From Amarobacter sp964507025 (lineage in GTDB: Bacteria > Chloroflexota > Dehalococcoidia > Tepidiformales > Tepidiformaceae): a DNA stretch of 64,000 nucleotides. Where the stretch lies: positions 62,001 to 126,000 of the forward strand of contig CAZDOK010000003.1 of the NCBI GenBank assembly GCA_964507025.1, written 5' to 3'. The position numbers and the translations under genes are program-made. This document shows positions 9,227 to 17,445 of the stretch, piece after piece (position 1 is the first letter of the stretch; the number at the start of each line of letters is the position of its first letter). Under the pieces are notes generated by a model. The model saw nothing but the letters and a program-made list of their open reading frames with translations. It was not told where the DNA came from and made no database searches.

Positions 9227-11473
9227 TCAAGACCTCTCAACCGTCCCCCCGAGGTACCAGCCAAAGCCGGCCTCTCCGACGATGAGAAAGACTCCGGGCA
9301 GCCCGTCCGACGCTCGCAGCTCAGAGAGGTATCCGAGTGCCCTTCGGTCGTCTTCGCTTGGGAGTACTCCGGCGCCCTCCGGATGGGAGTGCCACTCGCC
9401 GATGTAGCTGATCTGGCCGGCGGTAACCCTTTCGACGCGCTCCATTTGCTCAGTCAACCCGCGGCTGCCGCGGATATAGCTGGTCGGCCACTCTCGACTG
9501 TCTGGCGGCGACGGCAACGTCGACACAACGTAGATGATCTTGCGCGACGCATCGATACTGCCGAGCAGGACGCCGCCTGTCTCTCTGGGGAGGCGCTCGC
9601 GCCTGATCTGAGCGACGCGACCGAGCAAGGCCTCATCGGTGACGAGACGCCATGCTCCCAACTTGTGGGCGACGGCGGACGAGGCTGGCACGTCGATTCG
9701 CGAGACAGTGAGGCTGGCGCGATCGGCACGGAATATCGAGATACGGGCGCCAGGCTGATCCGCGATCTTGCGAAAGGCTCGTGCACCGATGGACGCGTGG
9801 AGCGCGACCAGGTCCTGTGGGACCTGGGAGCTCACGTCGCGGCACGCGCGGCCATAGCGGATTGTCCCATCCGGGCGTGCGAGGTGCTCGCCGAGGTCTG
9901 GATGGTCCAGAACGGCTCTGTAGTACTGCATCTCAAGTGAGTCCAACCGCGGTTCTCGGTTCGGGCCCTCGCCCAGTACAACGAGGTCGGTCCCGCTCGG
10001 GTTGAGGAAAATCGAGACTCGCGGTGCAAGCGCCTCGAAATCGAGGGCGATTGCGCGCGCCACCGCGATGCTCGCGGACATATCCAAGATCAGCTCGGCG
10101 GAGTCGAGTGACGCTTGCAGCTCGTGACCAGACTCACCGGGGCGCAGCACGTCCGTGACGATCGCAGCGGCGAGAGGCTCGCCCGCTATTGTCTCGTTGA
10201 CCATGAGCGCCAGAGCGGCAGCCTTTGGCATCCCTTTGGCGCCACCCGGCAGGGCATGCCGGGCGAGGTTGTGAGGCAGTAAGTAATCACTGTCGACGTA
10301 GGTCCACTGGCCCCACCCAGCGCGCGCGAGGTTGAGGCAGACCTGCGACCCCAGCGCACCGACGCCGACAGCGGCCACATTGATCCGCGACGCCTCGCCG
10401 AGCCCATTGAGTTTGGCGGCCGTCTCTCGGGACAGCTCCGGCACGACGTTGAGCGCTACGAGCTGGATGGAGTCCCCAAGCTGTGCAGGATCTGGTTGCA
10501 TGACCCGGCCGAGCCGCCCGCCCTGTGGCTGCCAGAGGTCGATGGCTATGCCGACCTCGCTGACGCGGGCGGGGGTGACGAAGGCCCATGTCTCCCACGA
10601 CTCCTCCGGACCATCGGCCGAACGCGTCATCGGGATCAATAGCACGAGAACCAGTTGCTTATCGCGCAGGTCAGCGCGTTCATTCCAGCCGGCGAAGCGG
10701 GAGCGCAGCTGCCCGACAAGGTCGTCACCTCCCTGGGCGAGCAACCGATGCAGGTCCGCGAGTGTGGTGGGCGTCCGGCGGATCACTCCTGATGCCCGTA
10801 CGTTCGCGCCAAACGCTGTGGCCACGAACGACGCCTCGCTCGCTGTCGCGGTATGCCTGACAGAGGCTTCAGCCAGGAGGACAGTGCGACCTTTGCCGGC
10901 GTCACGTCCCGCGACCCAGATTCCTTCCGGCACCTCGCGTGAGGCTTCCCGGACGACGGATTGGCTAAGAATCAGCGTGTCGGGTGCTGTGAGAAAGAAC
11001 GGCTCAAGGGCTTGGTCGGGCGCGTGAAGCTCGCCCCGAGCAGTGAGGGCGAGCCACTCCCGGATTCGTTCGAGGTAGGCCCGCGGGCTCCAGTGGAGCT
11101 GGACGTCTGCCCACGGCTCCTCGTAGAGGCACAGACTCTTGGGGGCGTCGTATGGGCGCACGTTCAAGTGAGGAACTTGCGGGAAGTCGGCTCTGAGCGC
11201 CTCGACCTCGGGGAACGTGCTGTCGTCGTCCAAGAACGTGACTGCGATGAGCTCGTGCGGATGGATGGCGTGCACCGGATGCTGCGGCAACTCGACTTCA
11301 ACATCGAGCACGAGCACGTCCCCCGTGAACGCCGTCTCTCGCCGACGACATTCCAGCAACTGCAAGAAGGGCGGCGAGGTGGGAGCGAACAGCTGGGCGA
11401 CATCCCGCGCACGGGCGACGGAGACGAAGTCGCGAGCGATCGTGTATCCGGGGGCGGAGAGTTCCTCGGACAC
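9227..11473 (-). CDS. E2-E1-JAB single-chain ubiquitin-conjugation-like protein
   Basis: A 748-residue fusion of three ubiquitin-pathway domains. The N-terminal 145 residues resemble bacterial E2 proteins, with candidate catalytic Cys115 in SLCLYEEPW. Residues 200-350 are a linker domain I cannot name. An E1/ThiF adenylyltransferase spans about 360-600, with GVGALG (370-375) and the ribose-binding acidic strand YVDSD; Cys544 is a possible E1 thioester residue. The C-terminal JAB/JAMM peptidase has ETGGVLLG and HSHP (H695, H697) with S706 and D709, one residue wider than usual. In type II CBASS, Cap2 (E2-E1) and Cap3 (JAB) are separate; here all are on one chain. The GTG start directly follows the MBL stop, so the two are coupled. 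Confidence 0.88.
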   Translation of the reverse strand: MSEELSAPGYTIARDFVSVARARDVAQLFAPTSPPFLQLLECRRRETAFTGDVLVLDVEVELPQHPVHAIHPHELIAVTFLDDDSTFPEVEALRADFPQVPHLNVRPYDAPKSLCLYEEPWADVQLHWSPRAYLERIREWLALTARGELHAPDQALEPFFLTAPDTLILSQSVVREASREVPEGIWVAGRDAGKGRTVLLAEASVRHTATASEASFVATAFGANVRASGVIRRTPTTLADLHRLLAQGGDDLVGQLRSRFAGWNERADLRDKQLVLVLLIPMTRSADGPEESWETWAFVTPARVSEVGIAIDLWQPQGGRLGRVMQPDPAQLGDSIQLVALNVVPELSRETAAKLNGLGEASRINVAAVGVGALGSQVCLNLARAGWGQWTYVDSDYLLPHNLARHALPGGAKGMPKAAALALMVNETIAGEPLAAAIVTDVLRPGESGHELQASLDSAELILDMSASIAVARAIALDFEALAPRVSIFLNPSGTDLVVLGEGPNREPRLDSLEMQYYRAVLDHPDLGEHLARPDGTIRYGRACRDVSSQVPQDLVALHASIGARAFRKIADQPGARISIFRADRASLTVSRIDVPASSAVAHKLGAWRLVTDEALLGRVAQIRRERLPRETGGVLLGSIDASRKIIYVVSTLPSPPDSREWPTSYIRGSRGLTEQMERVERVTAGQISYIGEWHSHPEGAGVLPSEDDRRALGYLSELRASDGLPGVFLIVGEAGFGWYLGGTVERS

Positions 11474-12589
11474 TCAGCCTGCCCGGGGGGCCGGCCTTCG
11501 AGTCGCGGCAACGGCGCTCGAAACGAAGCGCTTGCGCAACATCGCCCCGAGATGGTCGATGTCGATCACGAGCGGTTCGGGTGACAAGACGGAAGGGTGC
11601 TCCATAGTGACGGTGAACTCGCCGCGACGGCTCCGGGAGATGCGCCTGTAGTAAGCGGCAGCCTGCCGGTGGGGCGGCTGGTCCGTATCCTCGTCGGGTA
11701 TCGGGTCGCTCGGCGACACGACAATCCCACCCTCTCCTCCCTGCTCCTCGAATAGCCAGGCGACTTCCGGAACCGGGACGGTCTCGCTCTTCCCCTTCTC
11801 GGGCCCGAGCGACAGATATGAGCAGTGATGCGGCAGCTTGAACACATCCCACTCAAGGCGGTGCTCGTTCCCGTGTGCCTTCGTCACGTGCACGATGTCT
11901 GTCAGCACGTCGTGGGGCGAGTCGCCGCTGAGGAGCAACCTCGTTTCGCGCCCAGCAGAGTCGAACGTGACTTGGAAGACGAGCGACGCCGAGTTGCGAT
12001 CGATGAGATTCCCGTCCTGCCGGTACGCAAAGGGCGAGTGCACGAAGAACTCGACGCCGTCCGCCTCCGCATCGAAGCCCGGCACCAGCTGTCCTGCGTC
12101 GGTGATCAGGTGCGCGCGCGAATCGACCGTCAGGCCCTGTCCTCGGAGCCAGTCCGCTAGCGCGTCAGGGCGCGAGAACACCCGAATCCCCTCGCCCCGC
12201 TTCAGGCGATGGCGCGCCTCCGCCTGAACGATCTTCCCCTCGCCGCAGAGGTCAGTTCTGGTTTCCGTGATCGCGGCGGCCGGAACCCAGAGCTCCGTGA
12301 TCCGGACGCGGTCGGCGCCCTGGTACTTTGCCGAATGCTCGAGCCAGAAGAACTCCGAGACACCGTCAATGTGATCTTCATCGAGGTGCGTGAGCGCCAG
12401 GACGTCGACATCATCGCGTTCCTGCGCGTCGAGCCGCTCGCGTAAGGCCTTCGGGAGATCGATCCGGCGGTCGTCTGAGGCGTAGGGGTCGCAGGTGTTC
12501 GCGTAGTCGAAGAGAAGGAGCTGCCCGGAATGCACTTCGACGAGGCAGGTGTCGGCGTTGCCGAGGGGATAGAAGGTGATCGTGTGCAT
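11474..12589 (-). CDS. Metallo-beta-lactamase-fold hydrolase (ComEC-like), first gene of the E2-E1-JAB operon
   Basis: A 371-residue MBL-fold protein. The metal-binding motif is THLDEDHIDG (H68, D70, D72, H73), the HxDxDH form seen in ComEC-type and related MBL nucleases rather than classic HxHxDH. A later LPHHCSYLS segment supplies further His ligands. The ATG at 12589 is preferred: the MBL fold begins right there (MHTITFYPLGNADTCLVEV) and AGAGG lies upstream. There is no membrane segment. It leads a minus-strand operon with the E2-E1-JAB and patatin genes and is divergent from the toxin-antitoxin pair. The substrate is unknown; cleavage of nucleic acid or of a signal nucleotide is possible. 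Confidence 0.88.
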   Translation of the reverse strand: MHTITFYPLGNADTCLVEVHSGQLLLFDYANTCDPYASDDRRIDLPKALRERLDAQERDDVDVLALTHLDEDHIDGVSEFFWLEHSAKYQGADRVRITELWVPAAAITETRTDLCGEGKIVQAEARHRLKRGEGIRVFSRPDALADWLRGQGLTVDSRAHLITDAGQLVPGFDAEADGVEFFVHSPFAYRQDGNLIDRNSASLVFQVTFDSAGRETRLLLSGDSPHDVLTDIVHVTKAHGNEHRLEWDVFKLPHHCSYLSLGPEKGKSETVPVPEVAWLFEEQGGEGGIVVSPSDPIPDEDTDQPPHRQAAAYYRRISRSRRGEFTVTMEHPSVLSPEPLVIDIDHLGAMLRKRFVSSAVAATRRPAPRAG

Positions 12590-12715
12590 CGGGTACCTCT
12601 GCTGTGATCCTGTGCCCCGCCGCGCCCGAAGCGCCCTTGGGACGCTGCAAGCAATCGGTGAGGCCCGCATGCGCAGTCTATCACACCCCTGGGCCGTGTA
12701 GACATCCCCATGATA

Positions 12716-12742
12716 CCATCACCCTCCGGGTGAAGGTGATGG
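12716..12742. promoter_or_regulatory. Inverted repeat over the toxin start codon, candidate operator
   Basis: CCATCACC (12716-12723) and GGTGATGG (12735-12742) form a perfect 8-base inverted repeat with an 11-base loop, overlapping the toxin ATG at 12739. HigA-type antitoxins repress their own operon through palindromes in this position. The repeat could alternatively form an RNA hairpin hiding the start codon. Confidence 0.5.
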
Positions 12743-13032
12743 ACATTCGGTTCGCTGACGAATCCCTTGCGCGGTGCTTCCGAGAGGAGTCCTGTGCGGT
12801 CAGGCGATGGGGCGCCGAGGTCGCAAACAGGTATGCCTTCGTCATAGCTTTCCTCACCTGCGTTGATGCGGTGGGGGATCTGGGCAAGTTCGCGTTCTTA
12901 GACGCCGTCGGCTTGGACTCCTCGCTGAATTCGCCTGGGACCGTCCGGCTCGCTGATGGCTGGCGCCTTGCGCTTGAGGCCGTCGAGGGCAGTACCGCTC
13001 TCGTCGTGAAAGAGGTGGAGCACGATGACTGA
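12739..13032 (+). CDS. HigB/RelE-like toxin
   Basis: A 97-residue protein matching the HigB-type RelE fold: MDIRFADESLARCFREE, then a tryptophan-containing helix (RRWGAEVANRYAFVIAFL), then a C-terminal strand region GWRLALEAVE. Known HigB toxins are ribosome-dependent mRNA endonucleases. The start at 12739 is chosen because the family N-terminus begins there; the upstream extension is low-quality coding. The gene overlaps the following antitoxin by eight bases, the usual toxin-first HigBA arrangement. Function rests on fold pattern plus gene order. Confidence 0.78.
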   Translation: MDIRFADESLARCFREESCAVRRWGAEVANRYAFVIAFLTCVDAVGDLGKFAFLDAVGLDSSLNSPGTVRLADGWRLALEAVEGSTALVVKEVEHDD

Positions 13033-14122
13033 CGCTTTCGAACCAACGGTGCCAGGTCGCGCAATAGCGCCAGGGGACTACCTAAGAGAGGAATTGGAGG
13101 CGCGACAGATGAGCCAGAGCGAGCTAGCGCGGCGCATGGGCCGACCCCCTCAGGTAGTCAACGAGATCGTCAACAGACGGAAGGCTCTGACTGAAGAGAC
13201 GGCGCTTGAGTTGGAGCGCGTGCTGGGAACGCCGGCCTCCGCATGGGTTAACCTCGAGGCTAGGTATCAGCTCGCGCTTGCGCGAGACGCTGAGACCCGG
13301 GCGCTTCAGAGACAGGCCGCTTGGCTTGAACATTTCCCGATCCGGGAGATGGAACGGCGTGGGTGGATCCCTACCAGCGGCGAGCCAACTCACCGGATCC
13401 GAGCGCTTCTCAACTTCTTCGGTGTCGCGTCCTTCTCGAACTGGGAGGAACACCAGGAGGCACTCGGCTTTCGTCTGACCGGAAACGCTAGCATCGATTC
13501 CGGTGCCCTGGCTGCGTGGGTGCGCAAGGGAGAGATCGACGGCGGAGCAATCAGAACGGTGCCGTTCGACGAAGCGGGGTTTCGCCGGATTCTCGAGCGA
13601 GCCCGGGGCCTAACGACAAGACCACCCCATGACGCGTGGAAAGAGATCCAGAGCCGCTGCGCTACGGCAGGTGTCGCGGCCGTGGTTGTGAGAGAACTCC
13701 CGCGAATCGGGGCTAACGGTGTCGCAAAATGGCTGACGCCGCATAAGGCGCTGATCCAACTGAACCTCCGATATCGGTGGGCGGACATCTTCTGGTTCAC
13801 GTTCTTCCACGAGGCGGCTCACGTGCTGATGCACGAGCCGCGGCGCGTCTTCGTCGAGCTTGAAGGCAACCCACGTCGCGACCGCTCCGAGGCTGACGCG
13901 AACCACGTCGCCGAAGAGTTGCTAATCCCGTCTGATTTCTGGGAACGGTTCATCTTGCGGTCGGAGTTCGATGCTCGGAGCGTCGTCAAGGCGGCTTCAG
14001 ACCTTGGCATCCACCCAGGGATCGTCGTAGGGCGCCTACAGCACCTTGGCTTAGTCCCGTGGCGGTCCAACCTCAACTCGCTCCGCGATCGTCTGGTCTG
14101 GGCGGATGAGCACGCCGTCTGA
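13025..14122 (+). CDS. HigA-type antitoxin fused to an ImmA/IrrE metallopeptidase
   Basis: A 365-residue protein. Residues about 15-75 form an XRE/HigA helix-turn-helix (LREELEARQMSQSELARRMG, VVNEIVNRRKALT). The C-terminal half is an ImmA/IrrE-type metallopeptidase with HEAAH at 262-266 and a downstream acidic helix (RSEADANHVAEELLIP). Known HigA antitoxins bind toxin and repress the operon. The peptidase half suggests release by proteolysis under stress or during element induction, as in ICE ImmR/ImmA pairs, but fused in one chain. It overlaps the toxin by eight bases. Confidence 0.9.
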   Translation: MTDAFEPTVPGRAIAPGDYLREELEARQMSQSELARRMGRPPQVVNEIVNRRKALTEETALELERVLGTPASAWVNLEARYQLALARDAETRALQRQAAWLEHFPIREMERRGWIPTSGEPTHRIRALLNFFGVASFSNWEEHQEALGFRLTGNASIDSGALAAWVRKGEIDGGAIRTVPFDEAGFRRILERARGLTTRPPHDAWKEIQSRCATAGVAAVVVRELPRIGANGVAKWLTPHKALIQLNLRYRWADIFWFTFFHEAAHVLMHEPRRVFVELEGNPRRDRSEADANHVAEELLIPSDFWERFILRSEFDARSVVKAASDLGIHPGIVVGRLQHLGLVPWRSNLNSLRDRLVWADEHAV

Positions 14123-14271
14123 GCGGTGGGGCGACATAGGTTTGAGAGTGCCCTCGAGAGCTCCGAGTCACGGACGGCATGTTGGACCATGGGCAGGCAA
14201 CCGGCGCAAGTGGGGCCGCGCCCGAGTCGCTCAGAGACCCGGGGTGCGCCGCCGGTGCTCGTCGATCGGTA

Positions 14272-14295
14272 GGCAGCGGGTCACGTTGCGCTGCC
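14272..14295. terminator. Hairpin between convergent genes, possible bidirectional terminator
   Basis: GGCAGCG (14272-14278) pairs perfectly with CGCTGCC (14289-14295) across a 10-base loop, between the end of the antitoxin gene and the end of the minus-strand transfer operon. There is no T-run, so it is weak as an intrinsic terminator. Nothing else is seen in 14123-14350. Confidence 0.3.
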
Positions 14296-14350
14296 GCTCG
14301 GCAACCGTCCCACTGACATGGCGGCGTTGCTCTGGGTCATGGCGCTCCAC

Positions 14351-14584
14351 CTAGGCTCCAATCGAGTCCTGAATCATCCCAGCGATGACCCGGGCGAGGA
14401 GCACGATCGCGAAGCCTATCAGGGCATTGACGATGGCGGACTTGCCGCGCTCCATCTGGTGAGGGCTGCCGGCGGCGCTCATGTAAAGGAAGGCGCCCCA
14501 CATCACGAAGAAGGCAGCCACGGCGGCCCCGACGCCCATACCGATGTTGAGCAGGTTTTCGAAGAGAGTGTTGATCTGTTCCAT
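14351..14584 (-). CDS. VirB2/TrbC-like small membrane protein (conjugative pilin candidate)
   Basis: A 77-residue protein with two hydrophobic segments (GMGVGAAVAAFFVMWGAFLYM and IVNALIGFAIVLLARVIAGMI) joined by a short polar loop, AAGSPHQMERGKS. This two-helix hairpin is typical of type IV secretion pilin subunits and TrbC/VirB2-like proteins. No long cleavable signal peptide is seen. The ATG at 14584 follows AGGAGG by eight bases and is better than the GTG one codon upstream. It is the last gene of the minus-strand transfer operon. Confidence 0.75.
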   Translation of the reverse strand: MEQINTLFENLLNIGMGVGAAVAAFFVMWGAFLYMSAAGSPHQMERGKSAIVNALIGFAIVLLARVIAGMIQDSIGA

Positions 14585-14596
14585 CACGTCGGCCTC

Positions 14597-15115
14597 CTAT
14601 CTGCCGGTCCTTTGAAGGGGTTCTTCCGACCGCAGCCGGAACTCGGCCACCAGCCAGCGGCCTTCCACACGCACGAGCCGGCAGGTGACGAGCTGCCGGA
14701 GCCGCTGTTCGCGAAGCTGTCCGGTCGCCGGGTCAACGGCACGGCGGGTCTGTTCGGTGGTTGCGGACACCGTCGCCTCGGTGTCTGAGTAAGCGGTGAC
14801 CTCGATCGAGACCGTGCCGGTCGTCATCGTTTGCTGCTGCCCGAGCGCGGTCGGGTCGACCTGCGATGCTCCGACCGCTGCGTGGACGTCGCCGGTGCTC
14901 AGGCTCAGCAGCCGATCGCGGTAGGCGCCCGGTTCGCGGAAATCGAAGGTCCCGTACGCTTCGACGAAGAGCCGGGCCGCTTCTTCGACCTCGCCCATGC
15001 CCTCGCCCTGGCCCCGCAGCCGGTTCGCGCCCTGCCAGCCACTCGCGATGGCGATCACCAGGAGCGTAGCGGCGAGCCCGCCGAGGATGAGCATCACGCC
15101 ACGTCCGCCGCTCAT
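14597..15115 (-). CDS. VirB8/TcpC-like transfer protein
   Basis: A 172-residue protein: an N-terminal membrane helix (VMLILGGLAATLLVIAIASGW), then a soluble part with an NTF2-like outline (AARLFVEAYGTFDF, VSIEVTAYSDTEATVSA, RWLVAEFRL). VirB8 and TcpC proteins of type IV secretion channels have this anchor plus NTF2-like domain. The ATG at 15115 overlaps the stop of the upstream hydrolase by four bases. The family call rests on architecture and operon position, not on a strong motif. Confidence 0.65.
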   Translation of the reverse strand: MSGGRGVMLILGGLAATLLVIAIASGWQGANRLRGQGEGMGEVEEAARLFVEAYGTFDFREPGAYRDRLLSLSTGDVHAAVGASQVDPTALGQQQTMTTGTVSIEVTAYSDTEATVSATTEQTRRAVDPATGQLREQRLRQLVTCRLVRVEGRWLVAEFRLRSEEPLQRTGR

Positions 15116-16047
15116 GCCTGCGGTCCTTTCACTGGGCGGCCGGCGCCGGCGAAGTGGCGACTCCAGTAGGAGTCGTCCATCGCCACTTCCTTCACGAACT
15201 CGCCGGGCTGCGTGGCCATGATCACGACGCCGTTGCCGGCGTAGATGCCGACGTGGGTGATGCGTTCGTGCGACGGGTAGGTGTGCTCGTAGAAGAGGAG
15301 GTCCCCGGGTTGGAGGAACTCGAGCGCGACGGGCATCGTGGCGTCGAACTGCGCCTGCGACGTGCGCGGCAGGGAGATGCCAAGCTGGGCGTAGACCCAT
15401 TGGGTCAGGCCCGAGCAATCGAATGAATCAGGTCCGTCGGCGCCCCAGACGTAGGGCGTTCCGAGCCGGGATCGCGCTAACGCGACGGCCTGGGCGGGGA
15501 TTCCCGCGGGGTCGAGATAGCCGTAGCTGGTGGCGATGCTGAGGACGTGGTCCACGTAAGACCAGGAGTGGTTGTACGCGTAAAGCGCAGCGCGGAGGTC
15601 GCCTGGCGCCCTGTTGGCGAGCAGGAGCTGGGCCGCTGCGGGCAGGCAGTCGTGGTAGTTGAACGGGTCGGCCACGCCGTCGCCGTCACCATCGACCCCG
15701 TACTGAGCCCAGGTCGCGGGCATGAACTGGCAGTAGCCGAGGGCGCCGGCCGAGCTCGGGCCCATGTTCGCGCCGAAGCCCGACTCGACCTTCGCGATCG
15801 CGGCCAGCACCTGCCAGGGGATCCCGGTCGCGGCGGCCACCTGTTGCATCACGGCGAGGTGCTCAGGAGGAATCTCCGCGAGCGCCGCTGCGGAAGCGGG
15901 AGACTGGGCGATGCCGGGAGCGCCGCCGAGCGCGGCCATGAGGAAGAGCATCGGTGCGAGCAAGACGGTGCCGACCAAGCCGGCGACCTTGAGGCCCTCG
16001 CTCCCGACGCTGCCGAAGATGTCGCCTGTCGGTGGCTGCGCGTTCAC
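15112..16047 (-). CDS. Lytic transglycosylase-NlpC/P60 cell-wall hydrolase (VirB1-like)
   Basis: A 311-residue bifunctional murein hydrolase. After an N-terminal hydrophobic anchor (about 20-45) comes an SLT lytic transglycosylase domain with catalytic Glu in AKVESGF and the ALGYCQFMPATW motif. The C-terminal NlpC/P60 domain has the catalytic Cys in FDCSGLTQWVY and His in THVGIYAGNG. Such two-domain enzymes open the cell wall for conjugation channels in Gram-positive-type ICEs. It starts at GTG 16047, just after the VirB6-like gene, and overlaps the VirB8-like gene by four bases. Confidence 0.93.
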   Translation of the reverse strand: MNAQPPTGDIFGSVGSEGLKVAGLVGTVLLAPMLFLMAALGGAPGIAQSPASAAALAEIPPEHLAVMQQVAAATGIPWQVLAAIAKVESGFGANMGPSSAGALGYCQFMPATWAQYGVDGDGDGVADPFNYHDCLPAAAQLLLANRAPGDLRAALYAYNHSWSYVDHVLSIATSYGYLDPAGIPAQAVALARSRLGTPYVWGADGPDSFDCSGLTQWVYAQLGISLPRTSQAQFDATMPVALEFLQPGDLLFYEHTYPSHERITHVGIYAGNGVVIMATQPGEFVKEVAMDDSYWSRHFAGAGRPVKGPQA

Positions 16048-16056
16048 GGCGACCTC

Positions 16057-17280
16057 CTAGGCCCGGCCCGCTGCCGGCCGTGCAGCTGCACCACCACCGG
16101 CCGCTCCTGCGCCGCCCGCCGCAGCGCCGGCGCGACCCGCTCCCGCCATCGCGCCGAGTGCGTGGGTGGCCATCGCGAACGTGAGGACGTTGGTGATGCC
16201 GGCCTGGCTCCGGGCCGAGCGCAGGAGCGACGGGACCTTGAGGGTCAGCCAGCAGACCGCAAGGCCGAGGAGCATCGTCAGGAGGGCGTTGGAGAGACTG
16301 CCGGGCGTCAGCTCGACCATCAGCGCGGTGCCGAGGGCAAGGACCATGACCTGGACGGCCTGCTGGAAGACCGTGATCACGAAGAGGTCCGTCCACCAGC
16401 GCGTCCACTGCTGGGTCTGCGGCAGCACCCAGAGCAGCGCGGCAATTGGTCCGAGGACGATGAGCATCGCCAACAGCGCGAGGCGCATCAGCATCTGGAA
16501 GACCAGGAGGATCGCCACGATGCCGTAGGCGATGGCGGTGAAGATGAGCGCCAGGCCTTCCTGCGAGGGTGTCGCCTGGTCGTATCCCGGGAGGCCGACA
16601 TCGCCGACGCCGGCGGCGAGGGCGTTGTTGATGTCGATCAGCATCCGCGCGAACTCGAGCGTCAGGTTGGCGGCGAGCGCGGCGAGGATGACGCGCGGGA
16701 GGAGCTCCATCGCCTCGTGGTAAGGGGACCTGGTGTGCTCCTTGATGATCACGTTGAAGCCGCCCCACATGACGACGACCGCGAGCGCGACGTTCACGAT
16801 GGCGCGGGAGAAGTCGTAGAGGCTGCGGACGGTCGGGCTGTCGTAGGTGCCTTCGGCCGGCGTCCGAGTGACGAAGTTGAGTGATGAGCCGCCCATGCCC
16901 AGCGCCCAGTCGATGAACCCGCGGATCGCCTCGAGCATCGCCTGGCCGATGAGCGTGAACACCGCGTTGACGATATCCTTCGCCCAGTTGACGGGGTTGA
17001 GGCCGCCGGGAAGCCAGTCCCTGGGATTGGGGATCCAGTCGGTCGGGTCGGGGATCGGGAGGTCGACCAGGGTGTCAGGTGGCGGCTGGCCTTCCGGGCC
17101 TGGCTGGCCGGGGGGGATCTGTTGCTGCACCGGCGCAGGCGGACTATTGAGGAGAGGGATGCCGGCCGACGAAAGCTCGTCTAGCGTGTCGTCGGCCTCC
17201 TGCGCCGTGGCCGAAGCTGCTCCAACCACGAGCGCCCCGGCCAATCCCAGTGCTAAGGCGGCAAGGATGAGGATGCGCAT
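16057..17280 (-). CDS. TrbL/VirB6-like polytopic channel protein
   Basis: A 407-residue membrane protein. It begins with a signal-peptide-like segment (ILILAALALGLAGALVVGA) and a Pro/Gly-rich periplasmic-type stretch. About six membrane helices follow from residue 120 to 350. The tail is a long Ala/Gly-rich run. This is the outline of TrbL/VirB6 inner channel components. It is the first gene of the minus-strand transfer operon, and its leader carries the TTGGAAC repeats. The call rests on topology and context. Confidence 0.82.
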   Translation of the reverse strand: MRILILAALALGLAGALVVGAASATAQEADDTLDELSSAGIPLLNSPPAPVQQQIPPGQPGPEGQPPPDTLVDLPIPDPTDWIPNPRDWLPGGLNPVNWAKDIVNAVFTLIGQAMLEAIRGFIDWALGMGGSSLNFVTRTPAEGTYDSPTVRSLYDFSRAIVNVALAVVVMWGGFNVIIKEHTRSPYHEAMELLPRVILAALAANLTLEFARMLIDINNALAAGVGDVGLPGYDQATPSQEGLALIFTAIAYGIVAILLVFQMLMRLALLAMLIVLGPIAALLWVLPQTQQWTRWWTDLFVITVFQQAVQVMVLALGTALMVELTPGSLSNALLTMLLGLAVCWLTLKVPSLLRSARSQAGITNVLTFAMATHALGAMAGAGRAGAAAGGAGAAGGGAAARPAAGRA

Positions 17281-17341
17281 GTCTGACTCCAGCGGCCAGG
17301 AGGCCGTGATGAGTCAGCGTGCGAAGGAGGGTTCCCTCAGC

Positions 17342-17412
17342 GTTCCAGGATTCCGCTCGGAGACTTCCAATCTCGGAGGTCCTGTTCCAATCAAGCTCCC
17401 ATTTCGTTCCAA
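17342..17412 (-). promoter_or_regulatory. Phased TTGGAAC repeats upstream of the minus-strand transfer operon
   Basis: Read on the minus strand, the leader has TTGGAAC (17412-17406), TTGGAAC (17390-17384), TTGGAAG (17370-17364) and CTGGAAC (17348-17342), at steps of 22, 20 and 22 bases. A fifth weaker copy, AGGGAAC, follows 11 bases later. The steps are near multiples of a DNA helical turn. The same heptamer, orientation and spacing recur before the plus-strand transfer operon. This fits binding sites of a shared transfer regulator; GGAAC is also a known -35 type of ECF sigma factors. Confidence 0.65.
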
Positions 17413-17431
17413 CGGCAGCTGCCCTGGAGTG

Positions 17432-17445
17432 CGTTGGCGCCAACG
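17432..17445. promoter_or_regulatory. 14-base perfect palindrome between divergent helicase and transfer operon
   Basis: CGTTGGCGCCAACG is a perfect palindrome just upstream of the TTGGAAC array. It is a plausible repressor operator for the divergent intergenic region 17281-17689. No clear -35/-10 pair is recognised in that region. Confidence 0.35.

Noticed and set aside
8065..12589. CBASS system
   Set aside because: No CD-NTase is encoded in the visible neighbourhood, and the E2, E1 and JAB domains are fused rather than split as Cap2 and Cap3.
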